Shown here: piece after piece, positions 43,294-52,431 of the stretch | Layout of the letters: every line of letters begins with the position of its first letter | Numbering within the stretch: the stretch's first letter is position 1 | Made by a program: the position numbers and the translations under genes | DNA from: Halomonas elongata DSM 2581 | GTDB lineage: Bacteria; Pseudomonadota; Gammaproteobacteria; Pseudomonadales; Halomonadaceae | Assembly (NCBI RefSeq): GCF_000196875.2 | Contig: NC_014532.2 | Location: 3,844,001-3,908,000 of the forward strand | Direction of reading: 5' to 3' | Length of the DNA stretch: 64,000 nt | The notes under the pieces: model-generated | Told to the model about the DNA's origin: nothing | What the model saw: the letters and a program-made list of their open reading frames with translations, nothing else | The model's database searches: none

Positions 43294-44472
43294 TCATCGC
43301 TCCTTGAGCAGGGTGCGCGCGTTGTAGAGGTTCATCAGCGCCGATACCACCAGGCTGATCAGCAGATAGACCGCCATGGTGATGGCGACGATCTCGATGG
43401 CCTGCCCGGTCTGGTTGAGGGCCGTCCCGGCGAACACCGCAACCAGGTCCGGATAGCCGATGGCGGTGGCCAGCGACGAGTTCTTGGTCAGGTTCAGGTA
43501 CTGGCTGGTGAGCTGCGGCACGATCACGCGCATCGCCTGGGGGATGACGATCTTGCGCAGCGTCACGTCGCCGGGCAGGCTGATCGCCCGCGCCGCCTCG
43601 ACCTGCCCCTGGGGCACCGACTGGATGCCCGAGCGCACGATCTCGGCGATGAAGGAGGCCGTGTAGATCGACAGCGCCAGCCACAGCGCCACCAGCTCGG
43701 GAATCACCGTCACCCCGCCTTTGAAGTTGAACCCGGTCAGCGCCGGCACCTCCCAGGCCAGCGGTCGTCCGGTGACCAGAAAGACCGCCAGCGGCAGGCC
43801 GATCAGGATCAGCGCTCCCAGGCGGAAGACCGGCAGGGGCTTGCCGGTGCGAGACTGCCGACGCCGCGCATAGACGCTCAGCACGACCACCAGGATGACG
43901 GCCAGCAGCAGCGCCCAGAGAGTCGCCGAGAATCCCGGCAACGGATCGGGCGCCGGCACCACCAGGCCGCGCACGTTGAGAAAGAAGGCTTCGAACAGCG
44001 ACAGGCTCTGGCGTGGACTCGGCAGAGCCTGCAGGACCGCGAAATACCAGAACAGGATCTGCACCAGCAGCGGAATATTGCGGAATATCTCGACATAGGC
44101 GGCGGCGAGCTTGGCCAGCAGCCAATTGCTCGACAGCCGCGAGATGCCCACGGCGAAGCCGATGATGGTCGCCGCCACGATGCCCATGCCCGAGACCAGC
44201 AGGGTATTGAGCAAGCCCACCACGAAGGTGCGCGCATAGCTGCTGTCGCCGCTGTAGTCGATCAGGGTCTGTGGAATGGAAAAACCGGCGCGCTCCTGGA
44301 GAAAGCCGAAGCCCGTGGTGATGCCACGTGCCTCCAGGTTGGCCAGGGTGTTGGTCACGATCATGGCGATGAAGCCCAGCAGGGCCAGCAACAGGATCGC
44401 CTGGATCACCAACGCACGAACGGCGGGGTCACGCCATAGCGGCCCCCGTTCGGTAGTAGAAGAACGCTGCAT
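43294..44472 (-). CDS. aapQ: General L-amino acid ABC transporter permease AapQ
   Basis: This 392-residue HisM-family permease has the usual AapQ/BztB split layout: early GLLNTLLVSGMGIVAATIIGFAVGISRLSSNWL, a long insert, then the contact loop EIVRSGIQSVPQGQVEAARAISL. The ATG at 44472 was chosen (GAGG upstream); a GTG 24 bp earlier is possible. It is separated from aapJ by a 197-bp gap with two stem-loops. Confidence 0.9.
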   Translation of the reverse strand: MQRSSTTERGPLWRDPAVRALVIQAILLLALLGFIAMIVTNTLANLEARGITTGFGFLQERAGFSIPQTLIDYSGDSSYARTFVVGLLNTLLVSGMGIVAATIIGFAVGISRLSSNWLLAKLAAAYVEIFRNIPLLVQILFWYFAVLQALPSPRQSLSLFEAFFLNVRGLVVPAPDPLPGFSATLWALLLAVILVVVLSVYARRRQSRTGKPLPVFRLGALILIGLPLAVFLVTGRPLAWEVPALTGFNFKGGVTVIPELVALWLALSIYTASFIAEIVRSGIQSVPQGQVEAARAISLPGDVTLRKIVIPQAMRVIVPQLTSQYLNLTKNSSLATAIGYPDLVAVFAGTALNQTGQAIEIVAITMAVYLLISLVVSALMNLYNARTLLKER

Positions 44473-44573
44473 GTCGAGCCTCGAGCGGGATATCACGATC
44501 CGCCGCTACCCATCAGGGAGGGGAACGGCGGATGCAGGAATCAGCCGGCCTGACGCGGCGAAACCGTTGCGAC

Positions 44574-44627
44574 GGCCCCGGCAACTTGCCAGGGCCGCAG
44601 AATAGCCGCCATGCACGGGCGGCTATT
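44574..44627 (-). other. Tandem stem-loops between aapJ and aapQ
   Basis: Two hairpins lie in the intercistronic gap. The first (44574-44596) pairs GGCCCCGGCA with TGCCAGGGCC, with one mismatch. The second (44601-44627) is a perfect 10-bp stem, AATAGCCGCC with GGCGGCTATT, and a 7-nt loop. Neither has a T-tract. They probably stabilise the aapJ message or partly stop transcription so that the binding protein is made in excess over the permeases. Confidence 0.6.
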
Positions 44628-44669
44628 GCGCAACGATCAGACCGGGCAGGCCATATCCAGAAGGTTGGC

Positions 44670-45698
44670 TCAGCGAACCGGCGGCGCGTAGAGGATGCCG
44701 CCCTCGTTCCACAGCGCATTCATGCCACGGCTGATACCCAGCGGCGAATTCTCGCCCACGGTATCGGCAAACACCTCGCCGTAATTACCCACCTGGGAGA
44801 TGATGTTGTAGGCCCAGTCGTTGCCGAGGCCGAGCTGCTCGCCATAGGTGCCGTCGACACCGAGCAGGCGCGCCACTCCGGGATTGGGCGGATCCTGTTT
44901 CATCTCGTCGACGTTGTCGCTGTTCACGCCCATTTCCTCGGCGTTGACCATGGCGAAGATCGTCCACTTGATGATGTTGAACCACTGGTCATCGCCCTGG
45001 CGCACCACCGGGCCCAACGGCTCCTTGGAGATCAGCTCGGTGAGGATCTCGACGCTGTCCGGCTCCGGCAACTGCAGGCGCAGGGCGCTGAGCTGGGAGG
45101 TATCGGAAGTCAGCACATCACAGCGACCGCTGGCGAAGCCCTGGGCCGTCTGGTCCGGGGTGTCGAAGGTCACGGTTTTGATGTCGATATTGCGGGAGGG
45201 GAAGTAGTCCGCGAGGTTGAGTTCGTGGGTGGTGCCGGACTGGATGCAGATCGAGGCGCCGTCCAGGTCCTCGAGGCTCTCGATGCCCAGTTCCTTGTCG
45301 ACCATGAAGCCCTGGCCATCGTAGAAGGTGGTGGCGGTGAAATTCAGCCCCAGGGAGTTGTCCCGGGTCGCCGTCCAGGTGGTGTTGCGCGAGAGGACAT
45401 CGATCTCGCCGGATTGCAGCGCGGTGAAACGCTCCTTGGCGGTCAGCGGAGTGAAAGCCACCTTTTCGGGATCGCCGAAGATAGCCGAGGACACCGCACG
45501 GCAGGTCTCCACGTCCAGGCCTTGCCAGGTGCCGTCCTCGTCCGATGACGAGAAGCCGGCCAGCCCGACGTTGACGCCACAGTGCAGCTCACCGCGTTCC
45601 TTGACCTCGTCCAGGGTCGCCGCCGAGGCGGAAGCGGCCGTTCCAAGCGCCAGGGTGGCGAGGGATAGTGCCACCAGTGCCTTGTTGTTATTGCGCAT
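44670..45698 (-). CDS. aapJ: General L-amino acid ABC transporter substrate-binding protein AapJ
   Basis: This 342-residue periplasmic protein has a signal peptide (MRNNNKALVALSLATLALGTAASASA). The mature start TLDEVKERGELHCGVNVGLAGFSSSDEDG is diagnostic of AapJ/BztA, as are WQGLDVETCRAVSSAIFGDPEKV and DVLSRNTTWTATRD. It binds a broad range of L-amino acids. It is the first gene of the operon; GGAG precedes the ATG at 45698. Confidence 0.94.
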   Translation of the reverse strand: MRNNNKALVALSLATLALGTAASASAATLDEVKERGELHCGVNVGLAGFSSSDEDGTWQGLDVETCRAVSSAIFGDPEKVAFTPLTAKERFTALQSGEIDVLSRNTTWTATRDNSLGLNFTATTFYDGQGFMVDKELGIESLEDLDGASICIQSGTTHELNLADYFPSRNIDIKTVTFDTPDQTAQGFASGRCDVLTSDTSQLSALRLQLPEPDSVEILTELISKEPLGPVVRQGDDQWFNIIKWTIFAMVNAEEMGVNSDNVDEMKQDPPNPGVARLLGVDGTYGEQLGLGNDWAYNIISQVGNYGEVFADTVGENSPLGISRGMNALWNEGGILYAPPVR

Positions 45699-45793
45699 GA
45701 CCAGAAACTCCATTGTTGTCTTGTAATGTGCATGCATCGCAATGCGACGCCTGCGAATTTAGCAACCCCCTCGTCATCGCGGCAACGCTGCCA

Positions 45794-47293
45794 TTAAACG
45801 TTTGTCCCGACGCTGGCGGCACGCGGCAATGTCAGGGCCACGGTGGTACCCGTGCCTTCCTGGCTATCGATCTCCAGCGTTGTGCCGTGCCGCTCGCAAA
45901 TATCCCGCACGATGGACAATCCCAGCCCCGACCCCTCGCCCCCGGCCCGGCTCGATGCGGTTCGATAGAAGCGTTGCGTCACCAGCGGCAAGTCGGCAGC
46001 AGCGATGCCGTCGCCATCATCGCTCACCGCGATGCGCACGCCCTGTCCGGATGCCTCACCTGCCAGCCATACCCGGCCCTGAGGCGCGGCGGCGATCAGG
46101 GCATTGTCGATCAGGTTGGAGAGCGCGCGATCGACAAGCCCCAGATCAGCCTCGACCCAGGGCAGCGCCGGGTCGACGTCGACCCTCAGGGACACCCCGA
46201 GCCGCTCGGCCTGGGGCTGAAACTTGCCGACGATGTCGTGAACCAGCTCGGCGAGCGCGAAAGGTTCACGCCGCAACGGCTGGTCATAGGCATCGAGCCG
46301 GGCCAGGGTCGAGAGCTGCCGGGCCAGTCGCGTCAACCGCTCGGCGTTGTCGAAAATCGCTGTCAGGGCCACGCGCCGCTCCTCGTCCGACAGCGACTCG
46401 CGGCGCTGCAATTGCTCGACGTAGCCACGCAGCGAGGTCAGAGGAGTCCGGAAGTCGTGGGAAAGGTTGGCGACCAGCTCGCGACGCTGACGATCCGTCT
46501 CGCGCAGCGCCACCAGTTGCGCCTCGATGGTCCCGGCCATGTCGTTGAAGGCGCGCCCCAGTTGACCGATCTCGTCGCTGCGGGGCTCGGCGATGCGGGC
46601 CTGATATTCACCCGCGGCGAAACGCTGCACCACCGACGTCAGATGCGAGAAGCGTCGGGTCAGCAGAGCGAACCACAGCAAGCCGAGCAGGCCGGAGAGC
46701 GCCAGTGCCAGCAGGCCCGCGGCCACCAGCGTCCGGGTGATCGAGCTGGTGCGCAGCATCGCGGTCATGGAGGTGTGACTGGCGTTATTCAGATCGGCGT
46801 ACAGATAACCGCGGGCGCCATCCGGCCCGTACTCGATCCGGGCCACCGAAAACACGCCGGGTTGTCCACTGCAGGGTGAATCGGCCAGCACCGGCAGCAT
46901 GGGATCCTCGCCAAGCAGCGCCTCGAGGGATGACAGCGCCACCCGGCTGCCCAGGGCGCAGGCCGGCTCGGCGTAATCGGCGATGACGCGTCCGCCCTCG
47001 TCGAGCACATAGAGCGACAGGGAAGGGTTGATCGACACGATGTGCCGCGCCATCTCATGGGCGACATCACTGTCGACACCGCTGCGCAGGGCCGGCGCCA
47101 TGACCTCGGCCAGGTTGTCGGCCAGGTCCGCTTCCTGGCGCTGCTGGAGCTCGCGCCCCAACTGGTCGAACTGACTGATGGCGAACCAGGCAACGACCAC
47201 CGAAAGCAACAGCAGTCCCGTCAGATAGACCAGCGCGATGCGCGCATAAAGGCTGCCCCCCAGGGACACCAGCCGACGCCAGAGTGAACTCAC
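45794..47293 (-). CDS. Sensor histidine kinase
   Basis: This 499-residue membrane kinase has TM1 (about residues 14-36), a periplasmic sensor region of about 135 residues with a Cys pair (EPACAL, DSPCSG), and TM2 (LVAAGLLALALSGLLGLLWFALL). A HAMP domain, HisKA with NLSHDFRTPLTSLRGY and the HATPase with NLIDNALIAA, DDGDGI and GSGLGLSIV follow. The start is taken as a GTG at 47293 overlapping the regulator stop (GTGA). It is divergent from the methionine-rich peptide gene set, so a periplasmic oxidant or metal signal is plausible. Confidence 0.88.
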   Translation of the reverse strand: MSSLWRRLVSLGGSLYARIALVYLTGLLLLSVVVAWFAISQFDQLGRELQQRQEADLADNLAEVMAPALRSGVDSDVAHEMARHIVSINPSLSLYVLDEGGRVIADYAEPACALGSRVALSSLEALLGEDPMLPVLADSPCSGQPGVFSVARIEYGPDGARGYLYADLNNASHTSMTAMLRTSSITRTLVAAGLLALALSGLLGLLWFALLTRRFSHLTSVVQRFAAGEYQARIAEPRSDEIGQLGRAFNDMAGTIEAQLVALRETDRQRRELVANLSHDFRTPLTSLRGYVEQLQRRESLSDEERRVALTAIFDNAERLTRLARQLSTLARLDAYDQPLRREPFALAELVHDIVGKFQPQAERLGVSLRVDVDPALPWVEADLGLVDRALSNLIDNALIAAAPQGRVWLAGEASGQGVRIAVSDDGDGIAAADLPLVTQRFYRTASSRAGGEGSGLGLSIVRDICERHGTTLEIDSQEGTGTTVALTLPRAASVGTNV

Positions 47294-48021
47294 GATAGGT
47301 CTCTCTCCTCGTCGGCGAATCGATAGCCGATCCCCCACACGGTCTGGATGAATCGGGGGCGGGCCGGATCAGTCTCGATCTTGTTGCGCAGGCGATTGAT
47401 ATGGGTGTTCACGGTGTGGTCGTACCCATCGAATTCCTCGCCCCATACCCGGTCGAGCAACTCGCCTCGGGTGAAGCTGTGCCCCGGATGACGAGCGAAC
47501 AGGGCCAGCAGGGCGAACTCCTTGGCGGTCAGTTGCAGGGCATGCCCCGCCAGAGTCACGCGATGCCGATCGCTATCGATGACCAATTCGCCATGGACCA
47601 TGGGCGGCGTCTCGACGATGCCATCGTCGCCCGCGTCCGGATGTCGATGGCGCCTCAGCAGGGCCTGGACCCGAGCCAGCAGGATCGACATGTGGAAAGG
47701 CTTGGTGACATAGTCGTCGGCGCCAATCTCGAGCCCCAGCACCACGTCGCGGATCGCCGCCTTGGCGGTCACCATCAGCACCGGCGTGCGGCTGTCTTGG
47801 CGACGCAATCGCCGACATACCTCCAGGCCATCTAGGCCGGGCAGCATGAGATCCAGCATCACCAGGTCATACCCCGCCACAGACGCCCCACCCTCCAGCG
47901 CGATCAGGGCCGACTCGCCGTCGCTCACGCGGTCGCAATGATGCCCCTCATCGGCCAGGCGCTCGACGAGCATCCGCCCGATCTCGGGATTGTCCTCGAC
48001 ACACAGGATTCGATAGGTCAT
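47290..48021 (-). CDS. OmpR/PhoB-type response regulator
   Basis: This 243-residue protein has a receiver domain (ILCVEDNPEIGRML, phospho-acceptor Asp in LVMLDLMLPGLDGLEV, Lys in DDYVTKPFHM). A C-terminal winged helix carries LTAKEFALLALFARHPGHSFTRGELLDRVWGEEFDGYDHTVNTHINRLRNKIE. It overlaps the kinase gene and is divergent from the Met-rich peptide gene. Repeats in the shared upstream region are probable binding sites. Confidence 0.92.
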   Translation of the reverse strand: MTYRILCVEDNPEIGRMLVERLADEGHHCDRVSDGESALIALEGGASVAGYDLVMLDLMLPGLDGLEVCRRLRRQDSRTPVLMVTAKAAIRDVVLGLEIGADDYVTKPFHMSILLARVQALLRRHRHPDAGDDGIVETPPMVHGELVIDSDRHRVTLAGHALQLTAKEFALLALFARHPGHSFTRGELLDRVWGEEFDGYDHTVNTHINRLRNKIETDPARPRFIQTVWGIGYRFADEERDLS

Positions 48022-48076
48022 GGCACCATCCTCGTCGTCTCTGATACAGGACACTAGTGCCGGAATCCCTGCCATG

Positions 48077-48117
48077 CATCACGAAAAGATCCCGGCGATG
48101 TGATGATTTCGTGATGA
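48077..48117. promoter_or_regulatory. Repeat cluster between the two-component genes and the Met-rich peptide gene
   Basis: A perfect 10-bp inverted repeat pairs CATCACGAAA (48077-48086) with TTTCGTGATG (48107-48116). GTGATGA also occurs directly twice at 11-bp spacing (48100-48106 and 48111-48117). Direct repeats one helical turn apart are typical OmpR-class operator sites. The site lies between divergent starts at 48021 and 48198. Confidence 0.6.
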
Positions 48118-48197
48118 ATGCCATCCCGGCGACCACTAGCTTGATTCATGCAGTCCCGGCATTCCGCCGGCGACCGTCACAAGATCGGAGGTGCACG

Positions 48198-48485
48198 ATG
48201 TTGACCACGACGCCGAACAAGACCCTGCTGTTCGCCGCCCTGCTCGGCGGCGCCCTGCTGCTGCCCACCGCTGCCCTGGCGGATCATCATGAAGAGGACG
48301 CCATGTCCAATGGCGGGGGCATGGAGCAGTCCGGCGACGCCATGTCCGACGACAGCATGCAGGAAGGTGCCATGAAAGAGGATGCCATGCACGCGGGCGA
48401 CGCCATGGAAGAGAAGCCCATGCACGAAGACGACGCCATGAAGGAGGATGGCGACACCATGATGGAAGGGGAAGGCGAGATGTGA
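48198..48485 (+). CDS. Periplasmic methionine-rich peptide, pentapeptide MXKDX-like
   Basis: This 95-residue protein has a signal peptide ending about residue 29 (TAALA). The mature part of about 66 residues has 12 Met, many Asp/Glu/His, no Cys and no aromatic residue. It contains repeated units like DAMKED, GAMKEDAM and DDAMKED, recalling the MXKDX pentapeptide family. It is followed 81 bp later by a b-type cytochrome and an MsrP-like molybdoenzyme. It could be an oxidant-scavenging methionine reservoir like MrpX of Azospira, or a metal buffer. GGAGG precedes the ATG. Confidence 0.75.
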   Translation: MLTTTPNKTLLFAALLGGALLLPTAALADHHEEDAMSNGGGMEQSGDAMSDDSMQEGAMKEDAMHAGDAMEEKPMHEDDAMKEDGDTMMEGEGEM

Positions 48486-48566
48486 CATTCGCCTCCATGA
48501 GCGGCCGGCGAGCGCTCGCCTTCGTCGGCCGACCCCATTATTTCCCCGCTTTCTCAGGGTGGTGCC

Positions 48567-49409
48567 ATGCCTACGACATCCAAGGCCCCGATCGTCATCA
48601 AGCGGCATGCCCTCTTCACCCGTCTCTGGCACTGGGTGAATGCCATCTGCCTGGTCGTGCTGTTGATGAGCGGCCTGCAGATCTTCAACGCACATCCCGC
48701 GCTGTACTGGGGCAAGGACTCCCACTTCGATACGCCGGCCCTGTCGATCGGTGCCATACGCACTGCCGAGGGCGAGTTGCGGGGCATCACCCGCCTCGGC
48801 GGCTACCGTTTCGATACCACCGGCGTGCTGGGCGTCTCCGGCCCGCGGGACGACCGCGAGATCCGTGCCTTCCCCGCCTGGTCGACCCTGCCTGGACCAC
48901 GCTGGCTCGCCATGGGCCGCCAATGGCACTTCCTGGCCGCCTGGATCTTCGCGCCCCTGCTCGTCGGCTACCTGGCCTATCTGGTGATCAGCGGGCAACT
49001 GCGCCGTCGCCTGCTGCCCCGTACCCACGAGTGGCGCCACGTCGGCCGGCTCGTGATCGACCATGCCCGTCTGCGTTTCCCGCGCGGCGAGCAGGCCCGT
49101 CACTACAACCTGCTGCAGAAGCTGACCTATCTGTTGATTCTGTTCCTCGTCACCCCGCTGATGATACTCACCGGCCTGACCATGTCACCGACCATGGATG
49201 CCGCCTGGCCCTGGCTGCTGGATCTGTTCGGCGGCCGACAGTCGGCACGTACCCTGCATTTTATCTGCGCCTCGGCGCTGCTGGTCTTCTTCATCGTCCA
49301 TGTGCTGCTGGTGCTGGCCTCCGGGGTCTTGAACAACCTGCGCTCGATGATCACCGGCCGCTACGTCCTGCCGCCCGAAAAGGAGCCCCATGATGACGCG
49401 TCCCGATGA
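48567..49409 (+). CDS. Cytochrome b561-type membrane subunit
   Basis: This 280-residue protein of the Ni-hydrogenase/b561 cytochrome b superfamily has four main TM helices. Haem-ligand His candidates are in LFTRLWHWVNAICLVVLL, MGRQWHFLAAWIF, RTLHFICASALLVFFIVHVLLVL and near RHYNLLQKLTYLLI. It should pass electrons from the quinone pool to the periplasmic molybdoenzyme whose gene overlaps its 3' end by 20 bp. This is not the YedZ/MsrQ fold that normally partners MsrP. Confidence 0.88.
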   Translation: MPTTSKAPIVIKRHALFTRLWHWVNAICLVVLLMSGLQIFNAHPALYWGKDSHFDTPALSIGAIRTAEGELRGITRLGGYRFDTTGVLGVSGPRDDREIRAFPAWSTLPGPRWLAMGRQWHFLAAWIFAPLLVGYLAYLVISGQLRRRLLPRTHEWRHVGRLVIDHARLRFPRGEQARHYNLLQKLTYLLILFLVTPLMILTGLTMSPTMDAAWPWLLDLFGGRQSARTLHFICASALLVFFIVHVLLVLASGVLNNLRSMITGRYVLPPEKEPHDDASR

Positions 49410-50163
49410 CCCGAACCGCCGACGCTTTCTCGGTCGCTCCCTGCTGGCGGGCGGTGCTCTGTTGCTCGGCGGTTGCGAGCGCGTCACGCGCAGTGACGCC
49501 ATGCAGAGCCTGTTCGATGCCAGCGGCGCCCTGACGCAGAAGGCACATCGACTGCTGGCCTCGCAGGAATCGCTGGCCCGGGAATACACCCCGGACGATA
49601 TCGCTCCCGAGTTCCGCGCCAACGGCACCACCGACCCGACCTCGGCTGACTACCGGCACCTGGCGGCGAACGACTTCAGCGACTGGCACCTGAGCGTCGA
49701 TGGCCTGGTCGACCACGCCAGCCGTTTCTCCCTCACAGCCCTGCGGGACATGCCGGCGCGAACCCAGATCACCCGACACGACTGCGTCGAAGGCTGGAGC
49801 TGCATCGGTCAGTGGACCGGCGTGCCGCTCGGCGACGTGCTCGACCGGGTCGGAGTGCGCGATACCGCCCGCTTCGTGGTCTTCCACTGCGCCGACCGCT
49901 ATGGCGGTGGCGATCCCTACTACGAGAGCCTGGACCTGCGCGAGGCCTATCACCCCCAGACGTTGCTGGCCTACGACCTCAACGGCGCCGCCCTGCCCAT
50001 CGCCAACGGCGCACCGCTGCGGCTGCGCGCCGAGCGGCAACTGGGCTACAAGATGGCCAAGTACGTCATGCGACTCGAACTGGTGGAAAGCTTCGACCAC
50101 ATCGGACGCGGCCGAGGCGGTTTCTGGGAGGACAGGGGATATAACTGGTGGGCAGGTATCTAG
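49390..50163 (+). CDS. Tat-exported molybdopterin oxidoreductase, MsrP/YedY-like
   Basis: This 257-residue sulfite-oxidase-fold enzyme has a twin-arginine signal (NRRRFLGRSLLAGG) followed by LLLGGC, which may be a lipobox. The Mo-ligand Cys132 lies in HDCVEGWSCIGQWTGVPL, which parallels the RCVEAWS motif of MsrP. Later blocks are FHCADRYGGGDPYYESL and ERQLGYKMAKYVMRLELV. MsrP reduces methionine sulfoxide in periplasmic proteins. The upstream Met-rich peptide is an attractive substrate. The second ATG (49393) is equally possible as start. Confidence 0.85.
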   Translation: MMTRPDDPNRRRFLGRSLLAGGALLLGGCERVTRSDAMQSLFDASGALTQKAHRLLASQESLAREYTPDDIAPEFRANGTTDPTSADYRHLAANDFSDWHLSVDGLVDHASRFSLTALRDMPARTQITRHDCVEGWSCIGQWTGVPLGDVLDRVGVRDTARFVVFHCADRYGGGDPYYESLDLREAYHPQTLLAYDLNGAALPIANGAPLRLRAERQLGYKMAKYVMRLELVESFDHIGRGRGGFWEDRGYNWWAGI

Positions 50164-50200
50164 GCCCCCCAAGACCGGGCGGCCAGCTACACCGTCCCGC

Positions 50201-51082
50201 TCACCGAGCTTCCAGTTCGAGGCGGAGCCATTGGATCAACCGCTCGATCTCCCTGCCCGGCTCACCCGGCGGCAGCCACAGGCCGAGCCGGGCCGAGGTG
50301 TCGATGAAGCCCCAGGGTGCGACGAGACGCCCGGCCCGCAGGTCCTCCTCCACGAGATAGGCCGGCGCGATGGCAACGCCCAATCCCACCAGGGCCGCTT
50401 CCAGCATGTAGTTGAGATGCTCGAACGATTGGTCCCTGCGCACCTGCGTCACATCCAGCCCCTGGGCGGCGAACCAGCGTGGCCATGCCTGTTCCCGGGA
50501 CTCGGTGTGCAACAGCGGCAACCCCAGCAACTCGCCGGGGTCCGGCGCTGCCACCTCGATCAGGCCGGGCACCATGACCGGCCCGATGCGCTCCGGCGCC
50601 AGCTCGATCACCTGGGCGTCGGCCGGCCAGGGCGGCTCGGCAAACCGCATCACGGCGTCGACATCGGCTCCCAGCGGCCACTTCTCGCCCTCGTCGGCCG
50701 TCAGATGCAGGTTCAGGTCCGGATACCGCGCCTTCAGGCGATGCAGGCGCGGAATGAACCAGCGCGCCAGGAAGCTTCCCGAACAACCCAGCACGACGGG
50801 CGCTCCCGTCGCGCGACGCCTCAGGTGGCCGCAGGCATGGGTCAACTGCTCGAAGGCCTGTGAGGTCGACGCACGAAGATATTCCGCCTCCGCCGTCAGC
50901 GCCAGCCCTCGTCCTTCGCGCCGAAAAAGTCTCACCCCGAGCTGATCCTCGAGTTGGCGAATCTGCCGGCTCACCGCCCCATGCGTGACATTGAGCGCCT
51001 CTGCCGCGCGCGTCACGCTCAGTGTCCGGGCGACTTCATTGAAGGCCCTGAGGGCATTCAGCGATGGTAGTGACTGGCTCAA
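50201..51082 (-). CDS. trpI: LysR family regulator TrpI
   Basis: This 293-residue LysR protein is divergent from trpBA, the position and sequence style of Pseudomonas TrpI (SLPSLNALRAFNEVARTLSVTRAAEALNVTHGAVSRQIRQLE; then GSFLARWFIPRLHRLK and FAEPPWPADAQVIELAPERIGPV). TrpI activates trpBA with indoleglycerol phosphate. The start is taken as a TTG at 51082 because AGGAGG lies 9 bp before it; a GTG 30 bp upstream is less supported. Confidence 0.88.
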   Translation of the reverse strand: MSQSLPSLNALRAFNEVARTLSVTRAAEALNVTHGAVSRQIRQLEDQLGVRLFRREGRGLALTAEAEYLRASTSQAFEQLTHACGHLRRRATGAPVVLGCSGSFLARWFIPRLHRLKARYPDLNLHLTADEGEKWPLGADVDAVMRFAEPPWPADAQVIELAPERIGPVMVPGLIEVAAPDPGELLGLPLLHTESREQAWPRWFAAQGLDVTQVRRDQSFEHLNYMLEAALVGLGVAIAPAYLVEEDLRAGRLVAPWGFIDTSARLGLWLPPGEPGREIERLIQWLRLELEAR

Positions 51083-51198
51083 CGCCTTCTCCCTCCTGTC
51101 AGCTTTTCTCACATATTAGCGCATAATCATCGATTTTCACCGTCTCGTCGGCTGGCTAATCTGCATGCCACTACACCTGCCGCGAGAGAGTGATCGCC

Positions 51199-52431
51199 AT
51201 GGGCTTTTCCACACCGAGGCACGACCCCGTCCCCGATGCCAATGGCTGCTTCGGCCATTTCGGGGGCCGCTTCGTCGCCGAGACCCTGATGCCACTGACG
51301 CTCGAGCTTCAGGCGCAATATGCGGCGGTGAAGGACAGCGCCTCATTTCGTGCCGAACTGGCAGCCTTGCAGCGGGACTTCGTCGGCCGTCAAAGCCCCC
51401 TGTATTTCGCCGAGCGCCTGACCGAACGACTGCAGGGCGCGACGATCTACTTCAAGCGCGAAGACCTGATGCACACCGGCGCGCACAAGATCAACAATTG
51501 CCTGGGCCAGTTGCTGCTCGCCCGGCACATGGGCAAGCGGCGGATCATCGCCGAAACCGGTGCCGGCATGCACGGCGTGGCGACAGCCACCGTGGCGGCC
51601 CGCTTCGGAATGGACTGCACCGTCTACATGGGCAGCGCCGATATCGACCGCCAGCGTCCCAATGTAGAGCGCATGCAATTGCTCGGTGCCGAGATCGTGC
51701 CGGTGAGTCACGGTACGGGCACCTTGAAGGATGCAATGAACGAGGCGATGCGCGACTGGACCACCAATGTGGCCTCCACCTTCTATGTCATCGGCACCGT
51801 GGCCGGTCCCCATCCGTATCCGAGCCTGGTCCGGGATTTCCAGTCCGTCATCGGCCAGGAGGTTCGCGAGCAGATGCTCGAACGGGAGGGACGGCTGCCC
51901 GACTCCCTGCTGGCCTGCATCGGTGGCGGCTCGAATGCCATGGGCCTCTTCCACCCCTTCGTGCAGGAGCCCGACGTACGCCTGATCGGCGTGGAAGCGG
52001 CCGGCCAGGGCCTCGAGACCGGCCGGCATGCCGCCAGCCTGCAGGGCGGCACGCCCGGCGTCCTGCACGGCAATCGCACCTACTTGTTGCAGTCCGCAGA
52101 GGGGCAGATCCTCGATGCCCATTCCATCTCGGCCGGGCTCGATTATCCGGGCATCGGTCCGGAACATGCCTGGCTGCACGAGACGGGACGCGGCGAGTAT
52201 GTCGCTGTCACCGATGACGAAGCGGTCGACGCCTTCCATACCCTCTGCCGGCTGGAAGGGATCATTCCCGCCCTGGAGTCCTCCCATGCCATTGCTCACG
52301 CCATCAAGCTGGCGCCGACTTTGCCGCGCTCGCACCGCATGGTGATCAACCTGAGCGGACGCGGCGACAAGGACATGGCGAGCGTCGCCGACTACATGAC
52401 CGCCAAGCCCAACGACCGAGGAACGCAATGA
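51199..52431 (+). CDS. trpB: Tryptophan synthase beta chain
   Basis: This 410-residue PLP enzyme condenses indole and serine. Motifs are [16 protein letters not shown], the PLP lysine in [15 protein letters not shown], the glycine-rich [15 protein letters not shown] and [13 protein letters not shown]. It overlaps trpA by 4 bp and is controlled in the Pseudomonas manner by the divergent trpI. The rest of the trp pathway is not in the window. Confidence 0.97.
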   Translation: MGFSTPRHDPVPDANGCFGHFGGRFVAETLMPLTLELQAQYAAVKDSASFRAELAALQRDFVGRQSPLYFAERLTERLQGATIYFKREDLMHTGAHKINNCLGQLLLARHMGKRRIIAETGAGMHGVATATVAARFGMDCTVYMGSADIDRQRPNVERMQLLGAEIVPVSHGTGTLKDAMNEAMRDWTTNVASTFYVIGTVAGPHPYPSLVRDFQSVIGQEVREQMLEREGRLPDSLLACIGGGSNAMGLFHPFVQEPDVRLIGVEAAGQGLETGRHAASLQGGTPGVLHGNRTYLLQSAEGQILDAHSISAGLDYPGIGPEHAWLHETGRGEYVAVTDDEAVDAFHTLCRLEGIIPALESSHAIAHAIKLAPTLPRSHRMVINLSGRGDKDMASVADYMTAKPNDRGTQ

